DNA of 64,000 nt from Luteimonas kalidii (GCF_029887935.1 NZ_JARXRO010000007.1:1-64000), one strand, 5' to 3'. Positions 51,248 through 60,743 are shown, counted from the first letter of the stretch. Notes: a model not told the origin generated them from the letters alone. A program made the numbers and translations.

Positions 51248-53353
51248 TCAGTCCGCGGCGACCGCCCGCCACCGCAGCACGGTCCCGTCCTTGCGGTCGG
51301 GCCGCGGGCCGGGCCGGTCGGCGGCATAGGGTTCGCCGCTCTCGGGCAGGATGCCGAGATAGCGGTTCGTCTTCAGCGACAGCAGCATGAACTCGCCGCG
51401 CATCAGGTCCTGCCACAGGAACAGGCTGGCGTCGGATTCTGGCAGCAGTCGCACGTCGGCCGACAGTCCGATGCCGACCACGGTCAGGAAGCCGCTGCCG
51501 TCCATCGCCTCCAGCGCCACCCGGCCGCGGCCGCGGTCGTGCACGCGGAAGCGCCCGCCCGCCTCGCCCGCCTCCTTCGTGTCGGCGGCCACCGGCTGCA
51601 GCACGCCCAGCGGATGCACGCGCGCCACCGTGTCGTCGCCGAGGTTGTGCAGCGCGACCACCTGCCCCAGCGGCAGGTTGCGCGAGCGGTCCGCCAGCGG
51701 CTCGTCCACGCGGAAGTCGTCGAAGTCGGCGTGGCCGCCATCGCGGCCGTCCGCGTTGTAGGCGAACAGCGCGTAACGCGTGCCCTGGAAGGTCTTGAGC
51801 TGGTAGGGCAGCCGCACCGGTTCGCCGATATCGGTGAAGCGCTCGCCATCCGCGCTCCAGGAGAATTGCGCCAGGTCCTCGTCGTAGTCGCCCGCCACGC
51901 GCAGGAAGAGTTGCGGCGAGACCAGCGGCAGGTCGACATGGCGGTCGCCGAGCTGCGAATGCCAGCGCAGCGTCGCGCGCTCATCGCCCTGCACCACGCC
52001 CAGCCATGCAGCGGGCATGTTGAGCAGGCCGAGACCGGCGATGTCGCCGGCTACGAGTCCCGATACGTCGACGCGGACGGTCGCGGTGGACAGCGGCCCG
52101 ATCACGCGCTGGGTCAGCGTGTTGCGTGCCCACAGGAAGTCGTCGGCCGGCGAGGCGTGCAGCCGCAACGCGTCCGGCCGCTCATCGAGCGACCAGCGCC
52201 CGGCCAGCGGCGCATGGTTCCACTGCCACACCGGCTGGAGGGTGGGCGCGGAGAAATCGTCGCTGCGCGCGTAGGTCGCGTGCGGCGCGGTGCCGGCGCC
52301 TACGTCGGGCTTGAACCAGGTGCGCGGCGAGCGGCCCAGGTTGCCGGGCAGTCCGAAGTAGGGCCAGCCTTCGTACCAGGTCACCGGCGAGAGGTAGGTG
52401 GTGCGGCCGATCGACTTGACGTCCATCATCGAGAAGCCCCACCAGCTGCCGTCCGGCGCCTGCACGATCCCGCCCTGGTGCAGCGGCACCGCGCCCAGCG
52501 CGTTGTCGCCCGGCTTGTGCATCGAGAACGCGGTGGTGCCGTTGGGCACCGGCGTGCGCTGGCCGACGCCGTCTTCCCACCAGCCGCGCTGCGTGCCCAT
52601 GGTCTCGCTGGCACTGATCGCCACCGTTTCCCATGGCCCGTCGAGCGAGTCCGCGCGCGCCGCCTGCATCCGCCCTACCGGCGCGTAGTTGGCGCTGATG
52701 ATGTAGTAGCGTCCGTCCACCTTGTAGAAGTGGTGGCCCTCGCCCATGCCGCTGCCGGCCGGGATGATCACCCGCTCGCTGCCGTCGACCACCCCGCTCA
52801 GGTCCGGTTTCAGCTCGACCAGGCGCACTTCGTTGTAGTTGAACACCGCCCACACGCGGTCGTCGTCGTCGAACAGCACTGACAGATCGTGCAGGTTGCG
52901 CTCGATCACCGAATGCGTCCACGGACCGGCGGCATCGGTGGCGGTGAACACGTGCAGCCCGCGCTGGTTGATGTTGGCGAAGATGTGGAAGCGGCCGTTG
53001 TGGTGGCGCAGGCTCGGCGCCCAGATGCCCTGCCCGTACAGGTCGCGGCCCTGTTCGAGCCGGTACTCGGGGCCCGGCGGGAAGTCCGCCATCGCATAGG
53101 AGACGAATTCCCAGTTCACCAGGTCGCGCGAGCGCAGCACCGGCAGGCCGGGCACCGCGTGCATGGTGGTGCCGGTCATGTAGAACCAGTCGCCGACGCG
53201 GATCAGGTCGGGGTCGGAGAACTCGTCGTGGAACAGCGGGTTGGTGTAGGTGCCGTTGCCGTTGTCGGCCATCCATGTGGGGGCGCGCGGGCCGGAGGCG
53301 TGGACGGTTCCGAGCGCGAACAGCAGGACCAGCCAGAAAACACATGCTCGCAT
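51248..53353 (-). CDS. Exported GH43 glycosidase (arabinofuranosidase/xylosidase type)
   Basis: A 701-residue secreted enzyme with a signal peptide (VFWLVLLFALGTVHASG). The five-bladed GH43 propeller holds the base Asp47 in FSDPDLIRVG, the modulating Asp156 in HDLSVLFDDD and the acid Glu205 in GMGEGHHFY. A concanavalin-like C-terminal domain follows (DDFSAPTLQPVWQWNH near residue 357 to DFRVDEP near 567). A last module of about 130 residues of unclear type closes the chain. GH43 enzymes of this form cleave xylosides or alpha-L-arabinofuranosides. It lies at the end of the furanose transporter and arabinose-type catabolic cluster, so an arabinose-containing substrate is likely. Confidence 0.88.
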   Translation of the reverse strand: MRACVFWLVLLFALGTVHASGPRAPTWMADNGNGTYTNPLFHDEFSDPDLIRVGDWFYMTGTTMHAVPGLPVLRSRDLVNWEFVSYAMADFPPGPEYRLEQGRDLYGQGIWAPSLRHHNGRFHIFANINQRGLHVFTATDAAGPWTHSVIERNLHDLSVLFDDDDRVWAVFNYNEVRLVELKPDLSGVVDGSERVIIPAGSGMGEGHHFYKVDGRYYIISANYAPVGRMQAARADSLDGPWETVAISASETMGTQRGWWEDGVGQRTPVPNGTTAFSMHKPGDNALGAVPLHQGGIVQAPDGSWWGFSMMDVKSIGRTTYLSPVTWYEGWPYFGLPGNLGRSPRTWFKPDVGAGTAPHATYARSDDFSAPTLQPVWQWNHAPLAGRWSLDERPDALRLHASPADDFLWARNTLTQRVIGPLSTATVRVDVSGLVAGDIAGLGLLNMPAAWLGVVQGDERATLRWHSQLGDRHVDLPLVSPQLFLRVAGDYDEDLAQFSWSADGERFTDIGEPVRLPYQLKTFQGTRYALFAYNADGRDGGHADFDDFRVDEPLADRSRNLPLGQVVALHNLGDDTVARVHPLGVLQPVAADTKEAGEAGGRFRVHDRGRGRVALEAMDGSGFLTVVGIGLSADVRLLPESDASLFLWQDLMRGEFMLLSLKTNRYLGILPESGEPYAADRPGPRPDRKDGTVLRWRAVAAD

Positions 53354-53512
53354 CAGCGCAACTCCTTCAACGTGCCGGACGACGCGCGTCGGGCCGACTC
53401 GCCTGTCCCGCACACCAGGCGACCACCAGCCGTCACGTGCGTCCGTCACGAACCGGTGTCAGGCACGCATCCCAGACCCGGCCTGCAGACGAGCGCACGT
53501 CCCGGCGCGCGC

Positions 53513-54526
53513 TCACACGGCCCCGTCGCGGCGCGCCAGCAACCGCTGCATCAGGCAGAACGCCAGCAGCAGCGCGCCGATCGCGATGCGCGTCCACCAG
53601 GAGCTGAGGGTGCCGTCGAACACGATCAGGGTCTGGATCAGCCCCAGCACCAGCACGCCGAACACCGTCCCGAGCACGTAGCCGCTGCCGCCGGCCAGCA
53701 GGGTGCCGCCGATCACCACCGCGGCGATCGCATCGAGTTCCAGCCCGCTGGCGTGCAGGCTGTAGCCGCTGAGCATGTAGAACGTGTAGACCACGCCCGC
53801 CAGCGCCGAGCAGAAGCCGCTGAGCGCGTAGACGCGCACCAGGGTGGCGTCGACGGCCAGGCCCATCAGCCGTGCGGACTGCTCGTTGCCGCCGATCGCG
53901 TACACCGTGCGCCCGAAGCGGGTCAGGCCCGCCAGCACCGCGCCGGCGGCCACCACCAGCAGCGCGATCACCGCGCCCACCGACAGCGACGCGCCGCCGC
54001 CGACCGGGATGCGCAGCCCCGCCACCGCGACGTGGAAGGCATGGTCGATGCCGATCGAATCCACGCTCACCAGGGTCGCCGCGCCGCGCGCCAGGAACAT
54101 GCCCGCCAGCGTGACCACGAACGGCTGCAGCCGGTAGCGCTGGATCATCGCGCCCATCGTCCCGCCGAACGCGGTGCCGGCCACCAGCACCGCCGCGATC
54201 GCCGCCAGCGGATGCCAGCCGTGGTGCTGCACCAGGCTCGCCAGCAGCACCGTGCTGAAGGCGACCACCGCGCCCACCGACAGGTCGATGCCGCCGGTCA
54301 GGATCACGAACGTCATGCCCACCGCGACGATCAGCACGAAGCCGTTGTCGATGAACAGGTTCAGGAACACCTGCGGGCGCAGGAAGCCGTCGTACAGCAC
54401 GCCACCGGCGATCGACATCGCCACGAACAGCGACACCGTCACCGCCAGCGACACGTAGCGCGGGTCGCGCCACAGCCGGCCGAGGCCGCCAGCGTGCAGC
54501 AGGCCGCGCGCGGGGACGGCGCTCAT
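53513..54526 (-). CDS. Sugar ABC transporter permease (YjfF-like)
   Basis: A 337-residue inner-membrane permease of the ribose/galactofuranose type with about ten hydrophobic segments. GGIDLSVGAVVAFSTVLLA near residue 78 is the EAA-like family signature and GLELDAIAAVVIGGTLLAGG near 262 is the second conserved loop. It pairs with the YtfT-like permease upstream (4-bp overlap), the arrangement of the E. coli YtfQRT-YjfF galactofuranose importer. Confidence 0.9.
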   Translation of the reverse strand: MSAVPARGLLHAGGLGRLWRDPRYVSLAVTVSLFVAMSIAGGVLYDGFLRPQVFLNLFIDNGFVLIVAVGMTFVILTGGIDLSVGAVVAFSTVLLASLVQHHGWHPLAAIAAVLVAGTAFGGTMGAMIQRYRLQPFVVTLAGMFLARGAATLVSVDSIGIDHAFHVAVAGLRIPVGGGASLSVGAVIALLVVAAGAVLAGLTRFGRTVYAIGGNEQSARLMGLAVDATLVRVYALSGFCSALAGVVYTFYMLSGYSLHASGLELDAIAAVVIGGTLLAGGSGYVLGTVFGVLVLGLIQTLIVFDGTLSSWWTRIAIGALLLAFCLMQRLLARRDGAV

Positions 54527-55587
54527 GCCGGCGCCCCGCGCGTGCGCCACAGCAGCGCCCGCGCCTGCGCACGGAATTCCGGCGACTGCAGCAGCAGCAC
54601 CACCAGCACCAGCAGCGCCTTGACCACCAGGTTGACCTGCGGCGGCACGCCGATGGCGTAGATGGTGGTGGTCAGGGTCTGGATGATCAGCGCGCCGACC
54701 AGGCTGCCGGCGAGGCTGAAGCGCCCGCCCGCGAGCGCGGTGCCGCCCAGCGCCACGGCGAGGATCGCGTCGAGTTCGAGCAGCTGCCCGGCGTTGTTGG
54801 CATCGGCACTGGCCACGTTCGCGCTCACCAGCACGCCCGCCAGCCCGGCGCACAGGCCGGAAAACACGTACAGCGACAGCGTGATCGCGCGCGCACGCAC
54901 GCCGGCCACGTGCGCGGCCACCGGGTTGTGTCCGATGGCGCGTACGAACAGGCCCAGCGCGGTACGCCCGAGCAATGCCTGCAGGGCGAGGAACAGCGCC
55001 AGCACCACGAACAGCGCGATCGGCAGCCCGAGCACGAAGCCGGTGCCGAGGAACACGTACGGCGCGTAGTAGATCGTCAGGATCTGTCCGTCGCTGACCA
55101 GTTGCGCGATGCCGCGTCCGGCCACCATCAGGATCAGGGTGGCGATGATCGGCTGCATTCCCACCTTGACCACCAGCACGCCGTTCCACAGCCCGCACAG
55201 TGCGGCCGCGCCGAGTGCGGCCGCGACCGCGGCGAACAGCGGCGCGAGACCGTCGCCACCGCCGGCGGTCATGCGCGCGATGGTCCAGGCCGCGACGGTG
55301 GCGGCGATCGCCAGCACCGCGCCCACGGAGATGTCCAGCCCGCGCACCGCGATCACCAGGGTCATGCCGAGCGAGACCAGGATCAGCGGCGCGGCGCGGT
55401 TGGCGATGTCGACCAGGTTTCCGTACAGGCGGCCGTCGCGCCACTCCAGCGCGAGGAAGCCCGGATTGAACAGGCCGTTGCCCAGCAGCAGCAGCGCCAG
55501 CGCGAGCAGCGGCCAGGCCAGCGGATGCGCGGCCGCTCGGCGCCAGCGTGGCTGCACCATCGGCGCAGGATCGGGTGGCGCGCTCAT
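54523..55587 (-). CDS. Sugar ABC transporter permease (YtfT-like)
   Basis: A 354-residue permease, the second membrane half of the same importer. IAVRGLDISVGAVLAIAATVA near residue 83 and LELDAILAVALGGTALAGGR near 286 are the family motifs. It overlaps the ATPase gene upstream and the YjfF-like gene downstream by four bases each. Confidence 0.9.
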   Translation of the reverse strand: MSAPPDPAPMVQPRWRRAAAHPLAWPLLALALLLLGNGLFNPGFLALEWRDGRLYGNLVDIANRAAPLILVSLGMTLVIAVRGLDISVGAVLAIAATVAAWTIARMTAGGGDGLAPLFAAVAAALGAAALCGLWNGVLVVKVGMQPIIATLILMVAGRGIAQLVSDGQILTIYYAPYVFLGTGFVLGLPIALFVVLALFLALQALLGRTALGLFVRAIGHNPVAAHVAGVRARAITLSLYVFSGLCAGLAGVLVSANVASADANNAGQLLELDAILAVALGGTALAGGRFSLAGSLVGALIIQTLTTTIYAIGVPPQVNLVVKALLVLVVLLLQSPEFRAQARALLWRTRGAPA

Positions 55588-57101
55588 GCGTGCCCCGCGA
55601 TCAGGTCCATGACCTGGGCACCGTCGCAACCGCCCGGCAGCTCGCCCGCCTTGTGGCGGTCGCGCATCACCGCGATGCGGTCGCCCAGGCGCGTGAGTTC
55701 CTCGATCTCGGCGGAGATGAAGAGCACCGCCATGCCCGTACGGGCCAGGCGCACCACCTCGGCCATGATCTCCTGCTTGGCGGCGATGTCGATGCCGCGC
55801 GTGGGTTCGTCCAGGATCAGCAGCGACGGTTCGGTCGCCAGCCAGCGCGCCAGCACCACCTTCTGCTGGTTGCCGCCCGACAGCGAACCCGCCGGCGCCT
55901 CGGTGCCGGCGGTGCGGATGCCGAGCAGGTCGACGTAACGCCGCGCCAGTTCGTCCTGCTTCGCGCGCGGCAGCGAGCGGCGCCAGCCGCGCCGCGCCTG
56001 CAGCGCCAGCACGATGTTCTCGCGCACCGACAGCCCGGCCACGATGCCCTCGGTCTTGCGCTCCTCGGGGCACAGCGCCAGCCCGCGCGCGACCGCCTCG
56101 GCCGGATGCCGGAACTGCACGGCGCGGTCGCCCACGCGCAGTTCGCCCGCATCGGCGCGGTCGAGCCCGAACAGCAGCCGCGCAAGCTCGGTGCGGCCCG
56201 ATCCGAGCAGCCCGCCGAGCCCGGTGACCTCGCCCGCGCGCAGTTGCAGGTCCACCGGCTGCAGCGCGCCGCGACGCGCCAGCCCCCGCGCCTCCAGCAC
56301 CACCGGCGCATCGTCGGGCACACGCGTGTCCGCATCGCGCCCGCCCGCCAGCGCCACCTCGCGCCCGACCATCGCCTTGACCAGCGCCGCGCGCGGCAGT
56401 TCGGCGGGCGCGTACTCGCCCACCAGCGCGCCATTGCGCAATACGGTGATGCGGTCGGACACCGCGTACACCTGGTCGAGGAAATGGGTGACGAACAGGA
56501 TCGCCATGCCGCGCTCGCGCAGGCGCTGCATCACCGCGAACAACTGCCGCACCTCGTCCTCGTCGAGACTGGAGGTGGGCTCGTCGAGGATCAGCACCCG
56601 CGCCGACACGCCCAGCGCGCGCGCGATCGCCACCATCTGCTGGATCGCGACCGGATAACCCGACAGCGGGCGGTCCACGTCCAGGTCCAGCTGCAGTTCG
56701 GCCAGCAGCGCGCGCGCCTGCGCCCGCACCCGCGCCCACTGCACCAGTCCGAACCGGCGCGGGAAGCGGCCGGCGAACAGGTTCTCCGCGACCGACAGGT
56801 TCGGGCACAGGTTCACTTCCTGGTACACCGTGCTGATGCCCAGCCGCTGCGCATCGAGCGGATCGGCGGGCGCGATCGCGCGGCCGTCCAGCGTCACCGT
56901 GCCCGCGTCCGGCGCCTCGACGCCGGTCAGCAGCTTGATCAGGGTCGACTTGCCGGCGCCGTTCTGGCCCATCAGGGCGTGGATCTCGCCCGCACGCAGG
57001 GTCAGGCCTGCACCGTCGAGCGCCCGCGTGGCGCCGAAGCGCTTGCGCAGGCCTTCGGCGTGCAGCACCACCGCGTCCGGGTTGCCGCCCTGCTCGCTCA
57101 T
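55584..57101 (-). CDS. Sugar ABC transporter ATPase (YtfR-like)
   Basis: A 505-residue double ATPase. The first half has Walker A GQNGAGKSTLIKLL near residue 45, signature LSGYPVAIQQM near 146 and Walker B VLILDEPTSSLDE near 168. The second half has a degenerate Walker A (GLLGSGRTELARLL near 296), signature LSGGNQQKVVLARWL near 407 and LLILDEPTRGIDI. One degenerate site is typical of the RbsA/MglA/YtfR group. It is six bases downstream of the binding-protein gene. Confidence 0.92.
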   Translation of the reverse strand: MSEQGGNPDAVVLHAEGLRKRFGATRALDGAGLTLRAGEIHALMGQNGAGKSTLIKLLTGVEAPDAGTVTLDGRAIAPADPLDAQRLGISTVYQEVNLCPNLSVAENLFAGRFPRRFGLVQWARVRAQARALLAELQLDLDVDRPLSGYPVAIQQMVAIARALGVSARVLILDEPTSSLDEDEVRQLFAVMQRLRERGMAILFVTHFLDQVYAVSDRITVLRNGALVGEYAPAELPRAALVKAMVGREVALAGGRDADTRVPDDAPVVLEARGLARRGALQPVDLQLRAGEVTGLGGLLGSGRTELARLLFGLDRADAGELRVGDRAVQFRHPAEAVARGLALCPEERKTEGIVAGLSVRENIVLALQARRGWRRSLPRAKQDELARRYVDLLGIRTAGTEAPAGSLSGGNQQKVVLARWLATEPSLLILDEPTRGIDIAAKQEIMAEVVRLARTGMAVLFISAEIEELTRLGDRIAVMRDRHKAGELPGGCDGAQVMDLIAGHA

Positions 57102-57107
57102 GCCGGC

Positions 57108-58085
57108 TCAGTACTTGCGGTTCGGCAGTTCGGCGTCGGCCTGGTCCTGGGTGAACACGCCCTCTTCCACCATCACCCGCTTGGGCACCTCGCGTCCGGC
57201 ATGCACCTCGCGGATCAGGTCCGCCAGCTGCGGGCCGAGCAGCGGGTTGCATTCCACCGTGGCGTTGAGCTTGCCGGCCTTCATCGCCTCGAACGCGCCG
57301 CGCACGCCGTCGATCGAGACGATGCGGATATCGGTGCCCGGCTTGCGCCCGGCTTCCTCGATCGCCTGGATCGCGCCGATCGCCATGTCGTCGTTGTGCG
57401 CGAACAGCACGTCGATGCCGTCGCCCTCGGCCTTGAGGAAGGCTTCCATCACTTCCTTGCCGCGGGCGCGGGTGAAGTCGCCGCTCTGCGAACGCACGAT
57501 CTCGAACCGGCTGTCGCCGTCGATGACTTCCTTGAAGCCGCGCATGCGGTCGTTGGCCGGGGCCGAACCCACGGTGCCCTGCAGCTCCACGATGCGGATC
57601 GGCCCGTCCTTGCCCTGGCTGTCCTCGATCACCCAGCGCGCGGCGCGGCGGCCTTCCTCGACGAAATCCGAGCCGATCAGGGTCGCGTACAGCGCGTCAT
57701 CGGACACGTTGACCGCGCGGTCGGTCAGCACCACCGGGATGTTGGCGGCCTTGGCCTCGCGCAGCACCGTGTCCCAGCCGGTCTCGACCACCGGGGAGAA
57801 CGCGATCACGTCGACGCCCTGGGCGATGAACGAGCGCAACGCCTTGATCTGGTTCTCCTGCTTCTGCTGCGCGTCGGAGAAGCGCAGGGTGAAGTCCGGC
57901 GCCACCAGCGCCTCCTTCACCGAACGCGTGTTGGCGGTGCGCCATTCGCTCTCCGCGCCGACCTGGCTGAAGCCGACGGTGATCGCATCTTCGCCGGCAG
58001 CCGCCTGGCCACCCTCGCCGCCGCCGGAGCACCCGGCCAGCACCGCGGCGCACAGCAGCGCCGCCATTCCCAGAATCTTCCGCAT
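57108..58085 (-). CDS. Sugar ABC transporter substrate-binding protein (YtfQ-like)
   Basis: A 325-residue lipoprotein (lipobox LAGC, Cys19) of the periplasmic sugar-binding type 1 family. ITVGFSQVGAESEWRTANTRSV near residue 35 closely resembles YtfQ, the galactofuranose-binding protein, in which Ser/Glu/Trp/Arg contact the furanose ring. FAHNDDMAIGAIQAIEE near 224 and IVSIDGVRGAFEAMKAGKL near 255 are the other hinge and binding loops. In E. coli the ligand is galactofuranose. Related systems beside arabinose catabolic genes carry L-arabinose, which also occurs as a furanose. Confidence 0.9.
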   Translation of the reverse strand: MRKILGMAALLCAAVLAGCSGGGEGGQAAAGEDAITVGFSQVGAESEWRTANTRSVKEALVAPDFTLRFSDAQQKQENQIKALRSFIAQGVDVIAFSPVVETGWDTVLREAKAANIPVVLTDRAVNVSDDALYATLIGSDFVEEGRRAARWVIEDSQGKDGPIRIVELQGTVGSAPANDRMRGFKEVIDGDSRFEIVRSQSGDFTRARGKEVMEAFLKAEGDGIDVLFAHNDDMAIGAIQAIEEAGRKPGTDIRIVSIDGVRGAFEAMKAGKLNATVECNPLLGPQLADLIREVHAGREVPKRVMVEEGVFTQDQADAELPNRKY

Positions 58086-58155
58086 CACTTCCTCCCGATA
58101 CTCGAATCGTCGTCTGCGCGGGCGCCATGCTGCCATGGCAAGGCCGCGCGTGCGC

Positions 58156-59595
58156 TCACGCCGCCGTGTAGGCGGTCTTGACCGTGGTGTAGAACTCGAC
58201 CGCGTGCCGGCCCTGCTCGCGCGGGCCGTAGCTCGAGGCCTTGCGGCCGCCGAACGGCACGTGCGGGTCGACGCCCGCGGTGGGCAGGTTGACCATCACC
58301 ATGCCCGCCTGGGCGTGGCGCTTGAAATGCGTGGCGTGCTTCAGCGACGTGGTGCAGATGCCGGCGCACAGGCCGAACTCGGTGTCGTTGGCCAGCGCCA
58401 GCGCGTGCCCGTAGTCGTCAGCGCGCAGCAGCGCGGCCACCGGCCCGAAGATCTCCTCGCGCGCGATGCGGTCGCCGGGCGTGGCGGCAAACAGGGTCGG
58501 CGCCAGGAAGTGGCCGTTGCCGGCACCGTCCACGCGCCCGCCGCCGGCCAGCAGTTCGGCGCCGTCGTCGTGGCCGGCCTGGATGTAGGACAGGTCGGTG
58601 TCGAGCTGCTGGCCGCTGGCGACCGGGCCGATGTCCACGCCCTGTATCAGCGGGTCGCCCACGCGCAGCGCGGCCAGGCGCGCGCGCATGCGTTCGGTGA
58701 AGGCGTCGTACACCGCCGCTTCCACGATCAGCCGGCTCGAGGCCGTGCAGCGCTGCCCGGTGGAGAAATACGCGCCGTTGACGGCGCAATCCACCGCGAT
58801 GTCCATATCCGCGTCGGCCAGCACCACCAGCGGGTTCTTGCCGCCCATCTCCAGCTGCACCTTCAGCGCGCGCGCCGCGGCCTGCACCAGCAGCGCGCGG
58901 CCGGTCGGCACCGAGCCGGTGAAGCTCAGCGCATCGAGCCGGGGATGTTCGACCATCGCCTGCCCGACCGTGCGCCCGCCGCCCAGCACCAGGTTGAACA
59001 CGCCCTCGGGCAGGCCGGCGCGCGAGAGGATCTCGGCCAGCGCCCAGGCGCAGCCGGGCACGATCTCGGCCGGCTTGAACACCACCGTGTTGCCGTAGGC
59101 CAGCGCCGGGGCGATCTTCCAGGCCGGGATCGCGAGCGGGAAGTTCCAGGGCGCGATGATGCCGACCGTGCCGACCGGCTCGCGGGTGATCTCGACCTCC
59201 ACGCCGGGCCGCGTCGAGGCCAGTTTCTCGCCGGGAATCCGCAGCGCCTCGCCGGCGAAGAACTTGAAGATCTGGCCCGCGCGCGCGGCCTCGCCGATCG
59301 CCTCGGGCAGGGTCTTGCCCTCCTCGCGCGCGAGCAGGCGGCCGAGCTCGTCCTTGCGCGCGAGGATCTCGGTGCCCACCGCGTCCAGCGCCTCGGCGCG
59401 GCGCTGCGGGGTCGACAGCCCCCAGGCGTGCTGCGCATCCGCGGCCGCGTCCACCGCCTGCGCCGTGGTGGCGGCGTCGAGCATGCCGTAGTGCCCCACC
59501 GGTGCGTCCAGGTCGGCCGGGTTCTCGTCCGCGTGGTCGCCCGCGCCGGCCACCCACTGGCCGTGGATATAGCTGCTGAAACGCGGTTCGCCCAT
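58156..59595 (-). CDS. Aldehyde dehydrogenase, probably 2,5-dioxovalerate dehydrogenase
   Basis: A 479-residue NAD(P)-dependent aldehyde dehydrogenase. The Rossmann region holds IIAPWNFPLAIPAWK near residue 147, the general base is Glu249 in LEMGGKNP and the nucleophile is Cys283 in STGQRCTASSR. Sequence and neighbourhood (AraD1 immediately upstream) suggest oxidation of alpha-ketoglutaric semialdehyde (2,5-dioxovalerate) to 2-oxoglutarate, the last step of the oxidative L-arabinose pathway. Substrate is inferred from context. Confidence 0.85.
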   Translation of the reverse strand: MGEPRFSSYIHGQWVAGAGDHADENPADLDAPVGHYGMLDAATTAQAVDAAADAQHAWGLSTPQRRAEALDAVGTEILARKDELGRLLAREEGKTLPEAIGEAARAGQIFKFFAGEALRIPGEKLASTRPGVEVEITREPVGTVGIIAPWNFPLAIPAWKIAPALAYGNTVVFKPAEIVPGCAWALAEILSRAGLPEGVFNLVLGGGRTVGQAMVEHPRLDALSFTGSVPTGRALLVQAAARALKVQLEMGGKNPLVVLADADMDIAVDCAVNGAYFSTGQRCTASSRLIVEAAVYDAFTERMRARLAALRVGDPLIQGVDIGPVASGQQLDTDLSYIQAGHDDGAELLAGGGRVDGAGNGHFLAPTLFAATPGDRIAREEIFGPVAALLRADDYGHALALANDTEFGLCAGICTTSLKHATHFKRHAQAGMVMVNLPTAGVDPHVPFGGRKASSYGPREQGRHAVEFYTTVKTAYTAA

Positions 59596-59623
59596 CTGCG
59601 TCCGGCTCCCGTTCGTCGCCGCG

Positions 59624-60631
59624 CTAGAGCGCGCGGACCCCGCCGGGCGCGAACCCGGCGACCACGCTGCGCAGCGGGTTGCGCAGCGGCGCGCCCAGGC
59701 CGGGCAGCTCGATCTCGAACACGTCGCCGTCCTGCGCGCGAACGCCGTCGGCGAAGCTCAGCGTCGCGGTACCGAAGAAGTGCAGGTGCACGTCGCCGGA
59801 CCGGCGGTGCGCGGCGTACTTGAAGTGGTGGTACTCGAGGTTCTCCAGCGAATGGCACATGTTGGCTTCGCCGGTGAGGAAAGGCTTTTCCCACACCACC
59901 TCGTCGCCGCGGCGCAGGCGGCTGGTGCCGCGCAGGTCGCGCGGCAGCGCACCGGTGCGCAGCTCAGGTCCCACGGCGCAGGTGCGCAGTTTCGAATGCG
60001 CCAGGTACAGGTAGTTCTGGCGTTCGGTGACGTGGTCGGAGAACTCGTTGCCGATCGCGAAGCCGAGCCGGTGCGGGGTGCCGTCCGGGCCGATCAGGTA
60101 CAGGCCGACCAGTTCCGGCTCTTCGCCACCATCGAGCGCGAAGTCCGGCGATTCCAGCGGCGCACCGGGCGCCACCACGTGGCTGCCGTCGCCCTTGTGG
60201 AACCACTCGGGCTGCGCGCCCGCGCTGCCCGCGGCCGGCATTCCGCCCTCGACGCCCCACTGGAACATGCGCATCGAATCGGTGAGCGTGCCTTCCTGCG
60301 CCTGCTGCTGCAGCTTCTGGTGCATCGCGTCGCGGGCCGCGGCGCTACCCAGGTGGGTCAGGCCGGTGCCGCTGACATGGCAGTGCGCGGGGTCCGGGTG
60401 GTGCAGCGGCGACAGCACCCGGCCGTCGCGCAATAGCGCGGCGTACGCCAGGTGGGCGCCGCCGGGCACCTCGGCCGCCGCTTCGGCCAGGCTGGTGCCG
60501 GTCGCGATCGCGGCGCTGGCCAGCGCGTACATGCTGGCGTGGCCCTCGAGCACGCGCACGCTCTGGCCTTCGGCGTCGACCACGCCGACGCGCACCTGCC
60601 CCGCATCGTCTTTCAGCTGGATCAGTCGCAT
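59624..60631 (-). CDS. AraD1-family FAH-fold dehydratase (GguC-like)
   Basis: A 335-residue member of the fumarylacetoacetate-hydrolase superfamily. EWFHKGDGSHVVAPGAPLESP near residue 142 and DGGEEPELVGLYLIGPDG near 167 carry the metal-binding acidic residues, and FAIGNEFSDHVTE near 190 is a family marker. It matches the GguC/AraD1 group, whose characterised members dehydrate L-2-keto-3-deoxyarabonate to 2,5-dioxovalerate. It is followed after 28 bases by the aldehyde dehydrogenase for the next step. Confidence 0.85.
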   Translation of the reverse strand: MRLIQLKDDAGQVRVGVVDAEGQSVRVLEGHASMYALASAAIATGTSLAEAAAEVPGGAHLAYAALLRDGRVLSPLHHPDPAHCHVSGTGLTHLGSAAARDAMHQKLQQQAQEGTLTDSMRMFQWGVEGGMPAAGSAGAQPEWFHKGDGSHVVAPGAPLESPDFALDGGEEPELVGLYLIGPDGTPHRLGFAIGNEFSDHVTERQNYLYLAHSKLRTCAVGPELRTGALPRDLRGTSRLRRGDEVVWEKPFLTGEANMCHSLENLEYHHFKYAAHRRSGDVHLHFFGTATLSFADGVRAQDGDVFEIELPGLGAPLRNPLRSVVAGFAPGGVRAL

Positions 60632-60685
60632 GCGTCGCGGCCCGTCGTTCCGGTGGAGGTGGAACGCCGATTCTGCCGGGTTGAC

Positions 60686-60731
60686 GGATACGCATCCAAT
60701 TCATTCCGGCGAGAACCCGATACCGGTTCTC
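60686..60731 (-). promoter_or_regulatory. Two inverted repeats upstream of the AraD1 gene
   Basis: In the 112-base gap before the AraD1 gene are GGATACGCATCC (60686-60697, near-palindromic) and GAGAACC/GGTTCTC (60711-60717 with 60725-60731), a perfect 7-bp inverted repeat with seven bases between. Spaced dyads before a catabolic operon often bind a GntR- or LacI-type regulator. No regulator gene is in the window and a promoter is not obvious. Confidence 0.3.
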
Positions 60732-60743
60732 GTATGGCGGCAC

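Noticed and set aside
55548-59823. Long plus-strand frames over the ABC transporter and aldehyde dehydrogenase genes
   Set aside because: Shadows of well-supported minus-strand genes with Walker motifs and catalytic residues.
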